A stretch of DNA of 64,000 nt from Phoronis australis. Its lineage: Eukaryota > Phoronida > Phoronidae. Location: positions 676,433-740,432 of the forward strand of contig NMRA01000086.1 of the NCBI GenBank assembly GCA_002633005.1. Reading direction: 5' to 3'. The notes beneath the pieces were generated by a model. The model ran no database searches. It worked only from the letters and a program-made list of their open reading frames with translations, and was not told where the DNA came from. The position numbers were made by a program, and so were the translations under genes. Shown piece by piece: positions 23,575 to 34,155 of this stretch (the first letter of the stretch is position 1; every line of letters starts with the position of its first letter).

Positions 23575-24369
23575 TTATACGCCTGTGGGTGCATCCATCC
23601 GGCATCTGTCCAGCGTCTGTCCGTTGTACGCTGCTCTATCTCCAAGTTCCTTTGATGTATGTTCATGAAATTTTGCACATGATTCTTTCATGGATGTGAC
23701 AGCATGATGGATCGGACTACTGATGTGCCCCCTAGTGCAATTTTAGTTTTTCTTAGTATTCCTCTGTATCTTTAAAGGTCCGCAGCGTACTTTTATAAAG
23801 TTTGACAAATAGGTATCTATTATTGAGTTGATGCTACCCTCCTGTCTTTGGATAGATTCAAAGTATTTTGCACCGCCGAGTGGCCATTTTTACGATTTTT
23901 GAGTCCATCCCTTTTTCAACTAAACCTCTCGAAGAATAATTTTGAAATTTGGTGTATATGTTCCTATTCTAAAGAGGACACCTGACGGTTTTCTGATGAT
24001 TACTGTGGCGCCTCCTAGTGGCAGTTTTTTTGCGCCCATGGCTATGTCTCGTAAACCAAGTCTTGAGGATGGTTATTAGATTTAGCAAGTGTATTTATAT
24101 GAAGTTGACAATAGATGACGACTTTCAGTTGGATCTGACAAATATTGTGCCCCTTAATGGCAATTTCGTTTTTTTTCCGTTTTCTTGTTTTTCTGAAGTT
24201 CCTTGATGTAATTTTTAGGAAATTTGGTAAATAACTTTTTATTAAAGAAACAATGATATCTTCCCATTCTTGGACGGATTTGACATATTTTGCACCACCT
24301 AGTGGCCATTTTTGCCGTTATCTGGTCTGTTTTGGCTTTTGCCACTGTATCAATCAAACCACTCTAAGG
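23575..24369 (+). repeat. R1 copy B, part 1 of 3
   Basis: Starts with the R1 opening region ('tttttatacgcctgtgggtgcatcc..') and continues through R1 subunits until a transposon inserted after 24369. CTCF-like cores appear near 23726, 23874, 24010 and 24293. The copy continues at 25694 and 26888. Confidence 0.75.
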
Positions 24370-25693
24370 CAGGGCTCGACATAACAAGCTGTAGGTCGCA
24401 TTTGCAACCTGAAATTTCGAAACGTGAGCTGAGATTTTTGTCAGCACGTATCAAGTTGCAAAATGCGACCTGGAATTTCCAACAAATGTGAGCTGAGTTT
24501 TTACACTTCTTGGCAGATACCTGGCAAATATAAAGCAACTCTTGTTAATCCGACCGTTATTTGGTTGTTGCCAAATCCAAGTTAAAAAGAACACTAACCC
24601 CCCGATGACTTGTAAGCATGTCGTGTGAACATGGTATATGCAGAATCGATCTTTGACATGTTTCATTGCAGCAAACATTTTCGTCCTCTTGCAAATTTCC
24701 GGATTCGCCGAAGAGAGGTTCGAGGCACTGCATAACACGTGATCAAACGTCACAAAACAACAGTGTTTCTACTAATTCTTAAGCAATCAACTTGCCAAAC
24801 TTTGTGGTGGACAAATATGTTTATTTTTCGAGTAAGATGTCCTTATTACCTGTACCAAATATCCACGACAATATCCCTGATATCGCACAGCGGCCGCACT
24901 GGTCGGTCCCGTCATTAGCCCACAAGCGTTCCCAGCACACAATCGTGACTTAGAGATGTGCATCTCATTTTTATCGCATAAGACAGCCAAAGTGAAAATT
25001 ACAACCCTATTAATCGCCAAATGATGGCCACGTCTTTACTTTCAGTTGCCAAGAAATTCTCAAAACCCTTTACTTGTTTCTGGGGTTACGTGCGTGAAAT
25101 ATGATTTGTTTTTCACACGTTGTTGCTAACGTAAAGTGTAGGCCTATTCCAGTGATTCAAGTGCGTGAACTCACGCGTGTGCACCACTTCAAAGCTGCAC
25201 ATCAAAAGAGAACAGCGACACTCCTAAATGAAAAAGTATACCGTATTGACTCTTAATCACTCACTGGGGTGCCAGTGGTTTATTTGAAAATGAATTCATA
25301 AGATTCCCGGCGGTATAAAAAACCCGATGCTTTACGATATTCTCCAGGACTGATATAGTAACCCAAAACTGATATTTTCCTGTTCCGATATTTCCCGAGG
25401 TCGATGTTCCCTAAACCCTATATTCTATGCCCGTAGCCAGCTATTGCAACTAAACGGGTACTAGATGCGAAATTGTGGTTAGCGAACTTTTTATTCTTCT
25501 CTTCAAGTCAATTTTCCGATTTGAAATTTGTGAGTATGCAGGTCTCCATGATCTAAAAAATCAATTTGGCGCGTAAAAATGGCGGGAAAATTTTGCCACC
25601 TGGCATTTATTAATGTGAGCTGGATTTTGAAAATGCAACTTGGGATGGCTAGGTCGCAAAATGCGACCTGGCGATTTTAATAGCATCGCCCTG
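24370..25693. mobile_element. hAT-like transposon relic in R1, 5 bp duplication
   Basis: A 1324 bp insertion with ends CAGGGCTCGAC and, inverted, CAGGGCGATG, flanked by TAAGG on both sides (24365-24369 and 25694-25698). Removing it and one TAAGG restores the R1 sequence. Near both ends are repeated words of the type 'gcgacctgg', 'tgcaacctg' and 'tgtgagctg', including an inverted pair AGGTCGC/GCGACCT at 25651-25669. These look like subterminal binding arrays. Minus-strand ORFs of up to 100 codons have no transposase motif. CAGGG ends suggest hAT; a 5 bp duplication is less usual for that group. Confidence 0.8.
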
Positions 25694-25848
25694 TAAGGAA
25701 TTATGAAATTTGACGTTTATGTTTCTACTGTGAAAAGAAGGGCTGATGATGATTTTCGGGCGACTCGATACTTCTGTAGCGCCTCCTAGTGGTGTTTCTT
25801 TTTAGTCTATGGCTGTATATCCCAAACCCTCTGCAAGATCTTTATTAG
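25694..25848 (+). repeat. R1 copy B, part 2 of 3
   Basis: R1 resumes exactly at the TAAGG duplication ('taaggaattatgaaattt'). It continues through a 'gcgcctcctagtgg' core near 25780 up to 'gatctttatta', where a second transposon is inserted. Confidence 0.75.
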
Positions 25849-26887
25849 AGGAGAAAAAAACTTTTTTATGTCAATTTCAGTACAAATACGGTTCGTTGAT
25901 TATCCCAGACACATTTTTCAGTTAATAGCAGCTTTCTGTAATTTTATTAATTAGTCCTGCCTTACTTCGGAAATGATGGTACCCCCAGAACATGCGGTTC
26001 CGGGCACTAACGATGATTTGCCCTGTGCTGGTGTTGTCTCCAGCCCAGAGCCTGTGAGCAGCCCTGCAGCGATATTGAGTAGTGGTAGTGAATACTGGCC
26101 AAGTTGGACACCAAGTGGGAGGACAGTTCCTCGTCCAGTGGTCAGGCCGGTGAGCCACACTTTGATGAGTTTATTGTGGACGTGACTACAGTATTGGAGC
26201 TTATTTAGAAGGTGCCAGGTGTGTGGTGAGGGAGTAACACCGCTGAATGTAAGAGGTTTGGGTGCTTAGGTCACCATCCAGTGGGAACAGCATAAGCATT
26301 CTATTGAGGTCGGCATAACAGTGCACACAGTGCATTTGCACCAAGACGTCCCATCACGTCTGTCCTCAGTCTGCCTCATCCCTTTCAACAGCTGTCTGTA
26401 TTCTACCTCACTATACTCCGGCTCAAACACATATCCACCGACTGCTACTACAAACTAAAAGATTCCTAAATCCAACGTAATTGAGTTCTCTAATAACCTT
26501 ACTTGTCATAGAATACTCGTCAATGTGAAGTGGTGACAACAATTTTAGGTGACCAGCACAAAAATAACGGAACAGATCCTCACAGTAGCATGAATACACT
26601 AGAGAATTGGGACTTATATTTGTTAGGTCATGTGATGTCACCAAAAAGATGGCGGGTTGAGGGGGATAAACTATTTCCAACATATTTCCACGCCTCACTG
26701 AAAAAGATATATTTATACTTAGATACAAAGTGGCGGGAAATTCTTAACCCCCTAAATTACACTTCTGGAGTAGTGTACGACTAATTAATAAATTACCGGC
26801 AGCCGTAATGAACTGAAGCATATGTCTGGGATAATTAACGAATCATATTTTTACTGAAAATGATGGCAAAGAAGGTTGCCTGCCCCT
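25849..26887 (+). mobile_element. Kolobok-like transposon relic with transposase fragments
   Basis: Inserted in R1 at a TTAA-like site (TTAG at 25845, GTAA at 26888, each one change from TTAA). R1 continues on both sides. The ends match the fold-back element at 20771-21541: the left 'tacaaatacggttcgttg' and 'attatcccagaca' region and the inverted right 'gtctgggataa' region. The interior keeps decayed coding pieces on the plus strand. One is a frame around 26025-26185 (..VSSPEPVSSPAAILSSGSEY..). Next comes FDEFIVDVTTVLEL in another frame, then RRCQVCG in a third near 26205, followed by an in-frame stop. The CxxCG pair after an acidic stretch resembles the zinc-binding part of Kolobok-type transposases; that family link is from general knowledge. 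Frameshifts, a stop and the short length show it is dead. Confidence 0.68.
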
Positions 26888-27400
26888 GTAAATTTGGTAA
26901 ATGTATTGATATGAAGTTGACTACAGAAAACGACAGCTGTGCTCCGGCTCTAGTGGCATTTTTTTTCGTTGTCCTATGTATCTGTGACACTCCTTGGCAG
27001 ATTTTTATGAAATTTAATGAACAGGTTTTTATTAAACCGTCAACAGGCTCCTGTTTTCGGATAGATTCGACGTAGAAAGCTGCCATTTTTCTATGAAATT
27101 TTGCAAGTAGGTTTCTATTAAAGAAACGACAACGCCTTCTCATTTTGAGGCGGATTTGATGTTTTCTGCGTGATCTGGTGGCCATTTTAAAATTTTTGAG
27201 TATGTGTTTGACAGCTCCTCCATCCACGTAACTTTTTGAAGGATCATTAGTGAAATTTGGAGATGTGTTCTTGATGAGTAGACCCAGGCTGACATGGATT
27301 TTTGGATGTGTTCAACTAGTCTGGCACTCCCTAGTGGCAATGTTATTTCTTTGTATCCACGGCTGTATCACCTTACCCTTTTTAACATCTTTCTGAATTT
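26888..27400 (+). repeat. R1 copy B, part 3 of 3
   Basis: R1 resumes at 'taaatttggtaaatgtattg' and runs to just before the next R1 start. It includes decayed cores near 26945, 27172 and 27326. ORFs here are repeat shadows. Confidence 0.7.
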
Positions 27401-27402
27401 TT

Positions 27403-28720
27403 ATGTGCCCACATATTTATATGTGGTCGCATATTGTCGTCATCTCTGTCTGGGCGTCTAGCGTCCGCGGCTGTATATCCTAAACCCCTTGCAGGATCTT
27501 ATTGAAATTTGGCAGGTGTGTTCCAGTGGGGTTGGCGACAGAGAGCGACGAGTTTCGGACCGACTCAAATACCGCTGTGTCCCCTAGTGGCAATTTTAGT
27601 TTTTTACGTTTACCTCTGTATTTTCAAAGGCCCTTAACCGATTTTCGTGAAATTTGGCACATAGGCATCTATTAATAATTTGACGCTATTCTTCGGTTTT
27701 CGGATAGATTTGAGGCATTTTGCGCCATCTGGTGGCCATTTTTACTATTTTCGAGTCGTTTTTTTGGCGTCTGCCCCTCTAACAACCAAACCACTCCAAG
27801 AATGATTGGGAAAATTGGCATATATGTTGTTACTATGAAGAAGACAGTTGACGATTTTCTGACGACTTCGACTACTGTGGCGCCTCCTAGTGGTAGTTTT
27901 GTTTGTTTTTGCGCCCATGGCTGTATCTCCTAAACGCTCGACAGGATCTTTATTAAATTTAGCAAATGTATTTATATGAAGTTGACAGCAGAGGACGCCG
28001 ACTTTAGAACAGATTGGTCTACTGGTGTGCCCCCTAGTGGCAATTATAGTTTTTTTACGTTTACCTCCGTATCTTCAAAGGTCCTCAATGGATTTCTATA
28101 AAAGTTAGCACATAGACATCTATTAGTGAGGTGACGCTAGCCATTGATCTTTGGATTGATTCAAGGTATTTTGCGCCACCTAATGGCCATTTTTGTTGTT
28201 TTCGAGTCTGTTTTTTGGCGTCCCTCCCTCTGTCAACCAAACCACCTTAAGGATGATTGTGAAAGTAATGGCATGTATGTTTTTTCTATGAAGGGGACGG
28301 TTGACGAGTAATTTCCGAGGACTTCAACTACTGTGGCGCCTCCTAGTGGTGGTTTTGTTTTTTTGCACCCATACTTGTATCTTCTAAGCCCACTGCAGGA
28401 TTTTCATTAAATTTAGCTCGTGTATTTATGTAAAGTTAACAAAAGAAGACAATAACTTTTATACGGATCCCCAACAAACAGTGTGCCCCTAGTGGCAATT
28501 TTATTTTTTTTCATTTTCCTCTGTGAATTTTAATGAAATTTGGTAAATGGCTTTCTTTTAACGAAACAATGACATTTTGTCGTTTTCAGACGGATTCGAA
28601 ATATTTTGCGCCATCTAGTGGCCAGTTTGATGATACAAAAAACTCTAAAAGCATACCATTTGCGATGTATTCGTGGGCGCATTTTAACGCTCCACGTTGC
28701 TCTTGTAGCAGACGTGTTCC
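27403..28720 (+). repeat. R1 copy C, near full length
   Basis: Opens with the near-palindrome at 27409-27426 and closes with 'cgctccacgttgctcttgt'. CTCF-core-like sites lie at 27579, 27724, 27882, 28029, 28175, 28338, 28484 and 28610, giving intervals of 145, 158, 147, 146, 163, 146 and 126 bp. Three of them (27724-27735, 28029-28040, 28610-28621) match the inverse of CCASYAGRKGGC exactly. It is non-coding. It has the same length and order of subunits as the 9135-10412 copy. Confidence 0.82.
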
Positions 28721-29370
28721 TATGGAAATGGCAACAGATAATTGTGAGTTTCAGACCATTAATCCAACTACAACTGTGCTCCTAGTGGCAGTTTTATTTT
28801 TTACGTTTGCCTCTGTAACTTCAGAGTTCCTTGATGTGTTTTCATGAAGTTAAGCAAACAAGTTTCTATTATCAAGAGAACATCACCTTTCCTTTTTGTG
28901 ATGGATTCCACCTATTCTGCACCAACTAGTAGCCATTTTAATTATTTTTAGTCTGTTTTTTGTCGTGTGCTTCTTTATCTGACGAGTGCGTGAGTGACAT
29001 GGATCTTCAAATAGATCCGACTTTTAGTAACATTTTTTCACATCTATGGCTGTATCTCCTAAAGCCCTTGCAAGATGTTTTTGAAATTTTGCAATTGTAT
29101 TCTGTATTCTTATTAACTGGACAATAGGTGGACGGAGGCCACTACTGCTGGGGTTTCTAATGGCAGTTTGTTTTTTAATGTTTATTATGTACCTTTGAAT
29201 TTATTTGGTGGATTTTGGCAAATAGTTTTGAGAGACGACCATACCTTCCCATTTTTTGGACAAGTTTAATTTATTCTGTGCCATCTAATACAAATGAACA
29301 CTCCTAGGAGCATACCGTTTTGCGGCGCAGTTGTGGTCTCATTTCAATGCTCCACGTTGTCCTTGTTTAA
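28721..29370 (+). repeat. R1 copy D, truncated
   Basis: Follows copy C directly with R1 subunits ('gtgctcctagtggcagtttt' near 28777 and 'gctgtatctcctaaag' near 29049). It ends with a variant of the R1 end block, 'tcatttcaatgctccacgtt' (29339-29358). It is shorter than the full copies and lacks the opening palindrome. Confidence 0.7.
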
Positions 29371-30261
29371 AAAAATCAAGGTTTATGTATATGTGGACCC
29401 CAGTTGCTGAACTTGGGCTCGTGAGCCTATGTGCGGAACATTTGAGTGGAAAAATGTTGCGGAAAAAGGGCAAAGTTCAGCATTTTGGAGCTTGCGCTTA
29501 TTTGGCGGGTTACATGTTAACACCACCTAACAATTGAATTTCCCTGGTCATTAATGAGCATTTGTAAATACTGTCAATGCTAAACCACCACTGATATACA
29601 TTATGAAAGACCAAGGTGAAACATTATTCACTCATGTGTGTATTGCCTGGCCAACATATAATGGCTTGTTCACCCTTTCAAGTGCTGTGTACACTTGGAT
29701 ACAGTCCCTTTCTGGGTTCAGTTGAGTTATGTATTATTACATAGCAGAGGTTATATGATTTGACTTGCCAATGGAGTTGGTCAATTGCCTTCCCTGAGTT
29801 TATTAACACAAAGGCCACATCTAACTACTTGTGTCCATGGTCAGACCTCGTGGTCATTAGCATGTTTGTTGCGGTTTTGTAGTTCAAAGGTGAGTGTTTG
29901 CTGAGATTTCTGTGTCCTCACAACCTGTTGTTTCCTGAATGCTAAGGATGGTGTTGGAGTAGAGAAGTTTATCAGAAATGGGTAGGAGTGGGATTGGTTG
30001 GGGTAGGTTTCTGATTGAGAACCAGTTACTTCCACTGAATAAAGCTGTTATTCAGTGGGTGTTACTGGTTCTTAAATCACCTTTAATGAGGTTCCTACCT
30101 ATCTGACTGTTACTTGGAATGGTGGTTATTAGGTGCCCTAAAATAGACCTGGATGGGATTTGTGGAGTTTTATCCCTAACTTGCTTCCGTATGAGAGATG
30201 ATGGAACATGTCTGAACAATGGCATTTCCACTCCTGGAAAGTCGGCAGGAATTTAGATAGT
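29371..30261. other. Non-coding, one strong hairpin
   Basis: No gene is seen. An inverted repeat at 30019-30041 and 30049-30072 (AGAACCAGT.AC..CCACTGAATA arms, loop about 7) could form a stem of about 20 pairs. It has no transposon context and its function is unknown. Confidence 0.35.
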
Positions 30262-31500
30262 TGAAGGATGCCTCAAACTTTATTTAGTGATCTTCATTCT
30301 AACTCGTATAACAGAAGTACCAGGCTATGTCAAGTAGTAAAAGTATATATTTTCTGAAAGAAAAAGTTCAAGTTCAGAGATAGTAAAAAATATGTTTTAC
30401 ATGTATGTGCCATTGTTGTTATTACGTTTCCACCTTTTTAAGTCAAAATTTCATTTTTAAGGAAGGTAAATTCATAACAAAATAACAATTAAATTTTCAA
30501 ACCAATGAATTTTTGTGAGGATTTATCTCTTTTCACAACTTGCTGTGTTCGTGAACACAGTCACAGAGGCTTGCGGCGACTCCGAGCATTCATTCTCAAC
30601 GGTAGTATGCATGCAAATGCACAACTCCCTCAGGATCAAAACTCCGTTTTGTCTTCATTTTCCGCGGCATTTTTCTTTCATGTGTGCACCTCGTTGACTC
30701 AATATTATGGCCATTTGGTGAATGAAAGGACAGAGAGTTCACGCGGAGCTGTTCTGTGCTTGGCAGAAGATTCAGCCCTGCAAGGTATTTTGCTAGACAT
30801 GTAAAATATTGAAAAAAGGACAATTTTTGCGAATGCAGTTTGAGATATCTTTAAGATGAGTCAACAGTTTTTTGTAGTTCACTACACATACCAAAGCATA
30901 CGCCGGGGAAACTGATAGAAACTAATTACGAAATGGAGAATAGAAATTGAGTATATGTTGTTAAAGCGCCGCAAGCGTGAGGTCGAATCATCAAAACATC
31001 AGTTTATGGGTGAATTAAGGAATGAATTTGGGCGAGCATTTTTCACAACTTGCTGTGTTCGTGACGCCAGTCTCCTTGCAGCGACTCGGTGCATTCATTA
31101 TAACGTTATCAACTGTTGTATGTAGGCAGCTGTGGAAGTTATTCAGGATCAAAAGTACTTTTGTTTTCATTTCCGCGACTTCTCTCCATTCCATGTACAC
31201 CTCATTAACTCAATCTTATAGCGATTCGGTGACTGAAAGGACCATGAATTGTGGGAAGTTCACGTGCCAACCGAGGAATTCGAGTGACAGCTCTGTAACC
31301 TTTAACCTTGGATAAGTAGTAAACAAATTTCCCCGAGTTTGAAGGTGGTTCTGCTAAATCTTTTGTTCTGGCTACATGTCCTGTATTCCGTATTTGAAAT
31401 TCTCGGAGATAAAGTATTCTGGTAGATATTTGTGAAGTATTGTAAAAACAGACAATTTTTGTGAATAAGGTTTGGGATATCTGTAAGTGCGAGTATCAGG
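30262..31500 (+). repeat. R7 dispersed repeat, copy with internal duplication
   Basis: Matches 16550-17990. The 'cacaacttgctgtgttcgtga' segment occurs twice (near 30534 and 31043), so part of the element is duplicated in this copy. Related words around 'ctctgtaacctttaacctt' (31291) are a weakened version of the DR1-like site seen in other R7 copies. ORFs of 60-99 codons here are shadows of the repeat. Confidence 0.7.
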
Positions 31501-33954
31501 ATTGAGTCATGGTTATTAAGGGAAGGAAACAAAAGAAATGTGATAAGTGTTTTGCAGCCATTTAGCTTTGATCAGTTGCTTTGTGTTTATTTACTATAAT
31601 GTTAAGCCAGCATCATGTATTTATGTGTATGATCTCTGCAGGTCCATTCACATGCACACGATTACTGCGTAATTACCCGCTTAAAATACTTGGAAACTCG
31701 TTATTCTCCAGTAGGGGTATGCTTACTTGCATGTGAATCCTCAAAATAGTACTATTCTCCTGTGCGACAAATTTAGTGGGTATATAACAGCAAACGAGGT
31801 ATTTGATATGCCGTGGTGAACATCAAATGAAGTGAATGTGCTTACGGGAATTCCTCACGTTGCGCAAGTGCATTGAAAGCCACATTTCACGCAGTTGAAA
31901 AAACTTTGGACTGAAAAATTTACACGCTTCTTAATCTTTTTGTGGAGCAAGTCCCAGGTCTCTGGAGGGCTGTCCAGGACCAGGAGGGATAGTGTGATGT
32001 ATGCCCAATGGGCGAACAGACTGGAGGCAATTTATTGTAGGTTGTCAGTCTTTTTAGAACTCTTGAACCACTGCTGGTGAACTGTTGCATTTGCCCCCTT
32101 TAGTAAATCCTCAACAAATTTAGTGGCATCCTTTACCAATTTAACTCAGTTGGTGTTAGGTTTGATGCCACTAGCATCAAAGTATAGTCAACGTTAAATG
32201 AAACCAAAGAAGAATGGCGATTTCTTAGTCTTGACTCCGGGGCCTGGGGGGAGGGGTACAACACTATATCCAGAAACACGAAGAGCAGTAGTTACCAAAG
32301 TCGACGATAGGAGTGACTCAGAAAAGCGGGTTTCATTAACGGGAACTTAACACAAGAGAACACTCGTGTTATCGGAATTAAAAGCAGGTTTTGGTAAACA
32401 ATTAATACGCTATTTTCTTAGATAAGCATTTGAATGGGGCTTCTGTTTGGAAGTTGCAAATCTATTGTCCTGATAATTAAAATGGAACTGGTTGCCTTCA
32501 GGCCATTTCACTGTCCAACACCATTTGGTGTCCTATGATATTTTTCGTGGGGTGCTTGGAAACTGGGAAGGCCCGGAGGCCTGTCAGAGTCTTCACTTGC
32601 CCAAGGAGAAAGGTGTCTATGCCATTTGAAAAGGTAATTTTCTTAGGATAAGAAGGAAAATTCTCAGTTATTGCTTTCACTTGATGTTGGCATTTTCTGA
32701 CACATCTCTTCATGTTGATTCCAAAAACGCCCAAAACATGCTGGTTTTTCAGCCCGATTTTTCTTTTCTTGTCTCTGCATGAATGATGATTACCGTCTTC
32801 GAGTGGTCTTCATTTTTGTTGTGCTGTTTGGAGAAGTACCCCTGTTGGTTATAATTGCACTCAATCCTATGCTACGTAAGCCCACACCCTAACCCTAACC
32901 CTAATGATGGGTAGCTGCCTTTAACGATAAAATTGAGGGGTGTAGTCCTGACTCTAAGATCGTGGGGCAGAGGACATAACCCTAAGATTGAAGGCCGAAC
33001 TATTTTTCTTGTGGTGTGCAATGTGCAAGTCATGCTGTAAGATAGTGCAGCTACAAATAATGTTTTTAAAACTTTGAGAAGAGCATACGAGGAAGTTTGA
33101 TACATGTTTGGATTTAGCATGAAAAGGAGATTCAGAAAATACTGATATCGAATAGTTAAGATTTTGGACGCTGGTTGCACTGAGGCAACTTGACACATCT
33201 AGGGCAAGCCCCAGCACAACTGTATTGCGAAAGCAATGCTGCAGACAAGCTGTGTTCTTATTCCATTACATGCTCAGGGGTGCCTAATTCAGTTTGTGTC
33301 ACATTTGTCCCTAAGTATAGGGTGTGTAGTGTGGACACTCTCTATACAGAGCAAGTTGCTTCAGGGCAAGTTGTTCTAGGCTAGGTTAACTCATGTGTGC
33401 ATGTGTAGGCATGACTATACTTGTCTTACATAACCTGTTCAAAATCTGGTTACCATGCCATCAGTGACATTCCTGCATGTAGGTCTTTATGTTCCAACAG
33501 CCTCAAAAGGGAAGGACTTAAATGTGTTAGGAGTTAAACAATGGTGTTTAAAAAACCTTTGATCATGAATTAATTAAAAAATGGGAAAATAAAAAATATT
33601 GTGTTTTGAGTCGATCGTGGAAGACGTCTCCATATCAGTCTATGAGTAGCTGCAATGAGTCGAGTGAAACTGTGAATGCTTGCGTTGTAGAATTCACGCT
33701 GCAACCATTTGTACGACAAAACTATTCAGTTATCCCAGATTCAACTCTCGTCTTGCAGATTTGGAAAAACGCATTTGCATTGCAGCTTGCTATGCAACAA
33801 TAAAACTTAATTTGCACCATAATGACAAGAGGGGACTAATCTTAATGCAAAATAGTTATGGACATAGCAGTGGGGTACAACAATGTATTTTAGAGAGGAC
33901 AAATGACTGAAAACGAAAGGAGGGACAGCTGTGATGACCACATCCACAGCTAAC
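31501..33954. other. Non-coding, telomere-like tract inside
   Basis: There is no domain-bearing frame among the short ORFs. The CCCTAA tract at 32887-32904 and a possible R4 fragment near 33320-33390 ('gtgtggaca', 'caagttgttctagg') are the only structure seen. Confidence 0.3.
32887..32904 (-). repeat. Short interstitial telomere-like tract (CCCTAA)3
   Basis: Three perfect CCCTAA units, the complement of TTAGGG, preceded by a partial unit. TTAGGG is the telomere repeat of most animals outside insects and some other arthropods. Such short internal tracts can arise by break repair or by chance. Confidence 0.7.
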
Positions 33955-34155
33955 TTTGTATCTTTGGAGTTCTTTGACGGATATTCATGATGTTTGGCAA
34001 ATAGTTTGGAGAGCCGACACCTTCCCATTTTGGATGGGTTCAAAGTGCCATCTAATGGCCATTTTTATGGTACAAATAAATACCCCTGGAAGCAACACCG
34101 TTTGTGGTACAGTTGTGGGCGCATTTCAACGCTCGGCGTTGCTCTTGTATTTCTG
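33955..34155 (+). repeat. R1 3' end fragment
   Basis: Contains 'gtgccatctaatggccattt' and the R1 end block. The perfect small hairpin CAACGC-tcg-GCGTTG lies at 34127-34141, 8 bases before the point where the R1 copies stop matching. ORFs on both strands here are shadows. Confidence 0.7.

Noticed and set aside
26423-26784. ORFs of 101 codons (minus) and 84 codons (plus) inside the Kolobok-like relic
   Set aside because: They overlap each other on opposite strands, lie inside the transposon and show no zinc-finger or catalytic residues.
34127-34155. Reading R1 as a Helitron because of the 3' hairpin
   Set aside because: The hairpin CAACGC-tcg-GCGTTG near the R1 end suggests a Helitron terminus, but the sequence after it (ctcttgta) lacks CTRR, and no TC start or A/T target was seen.
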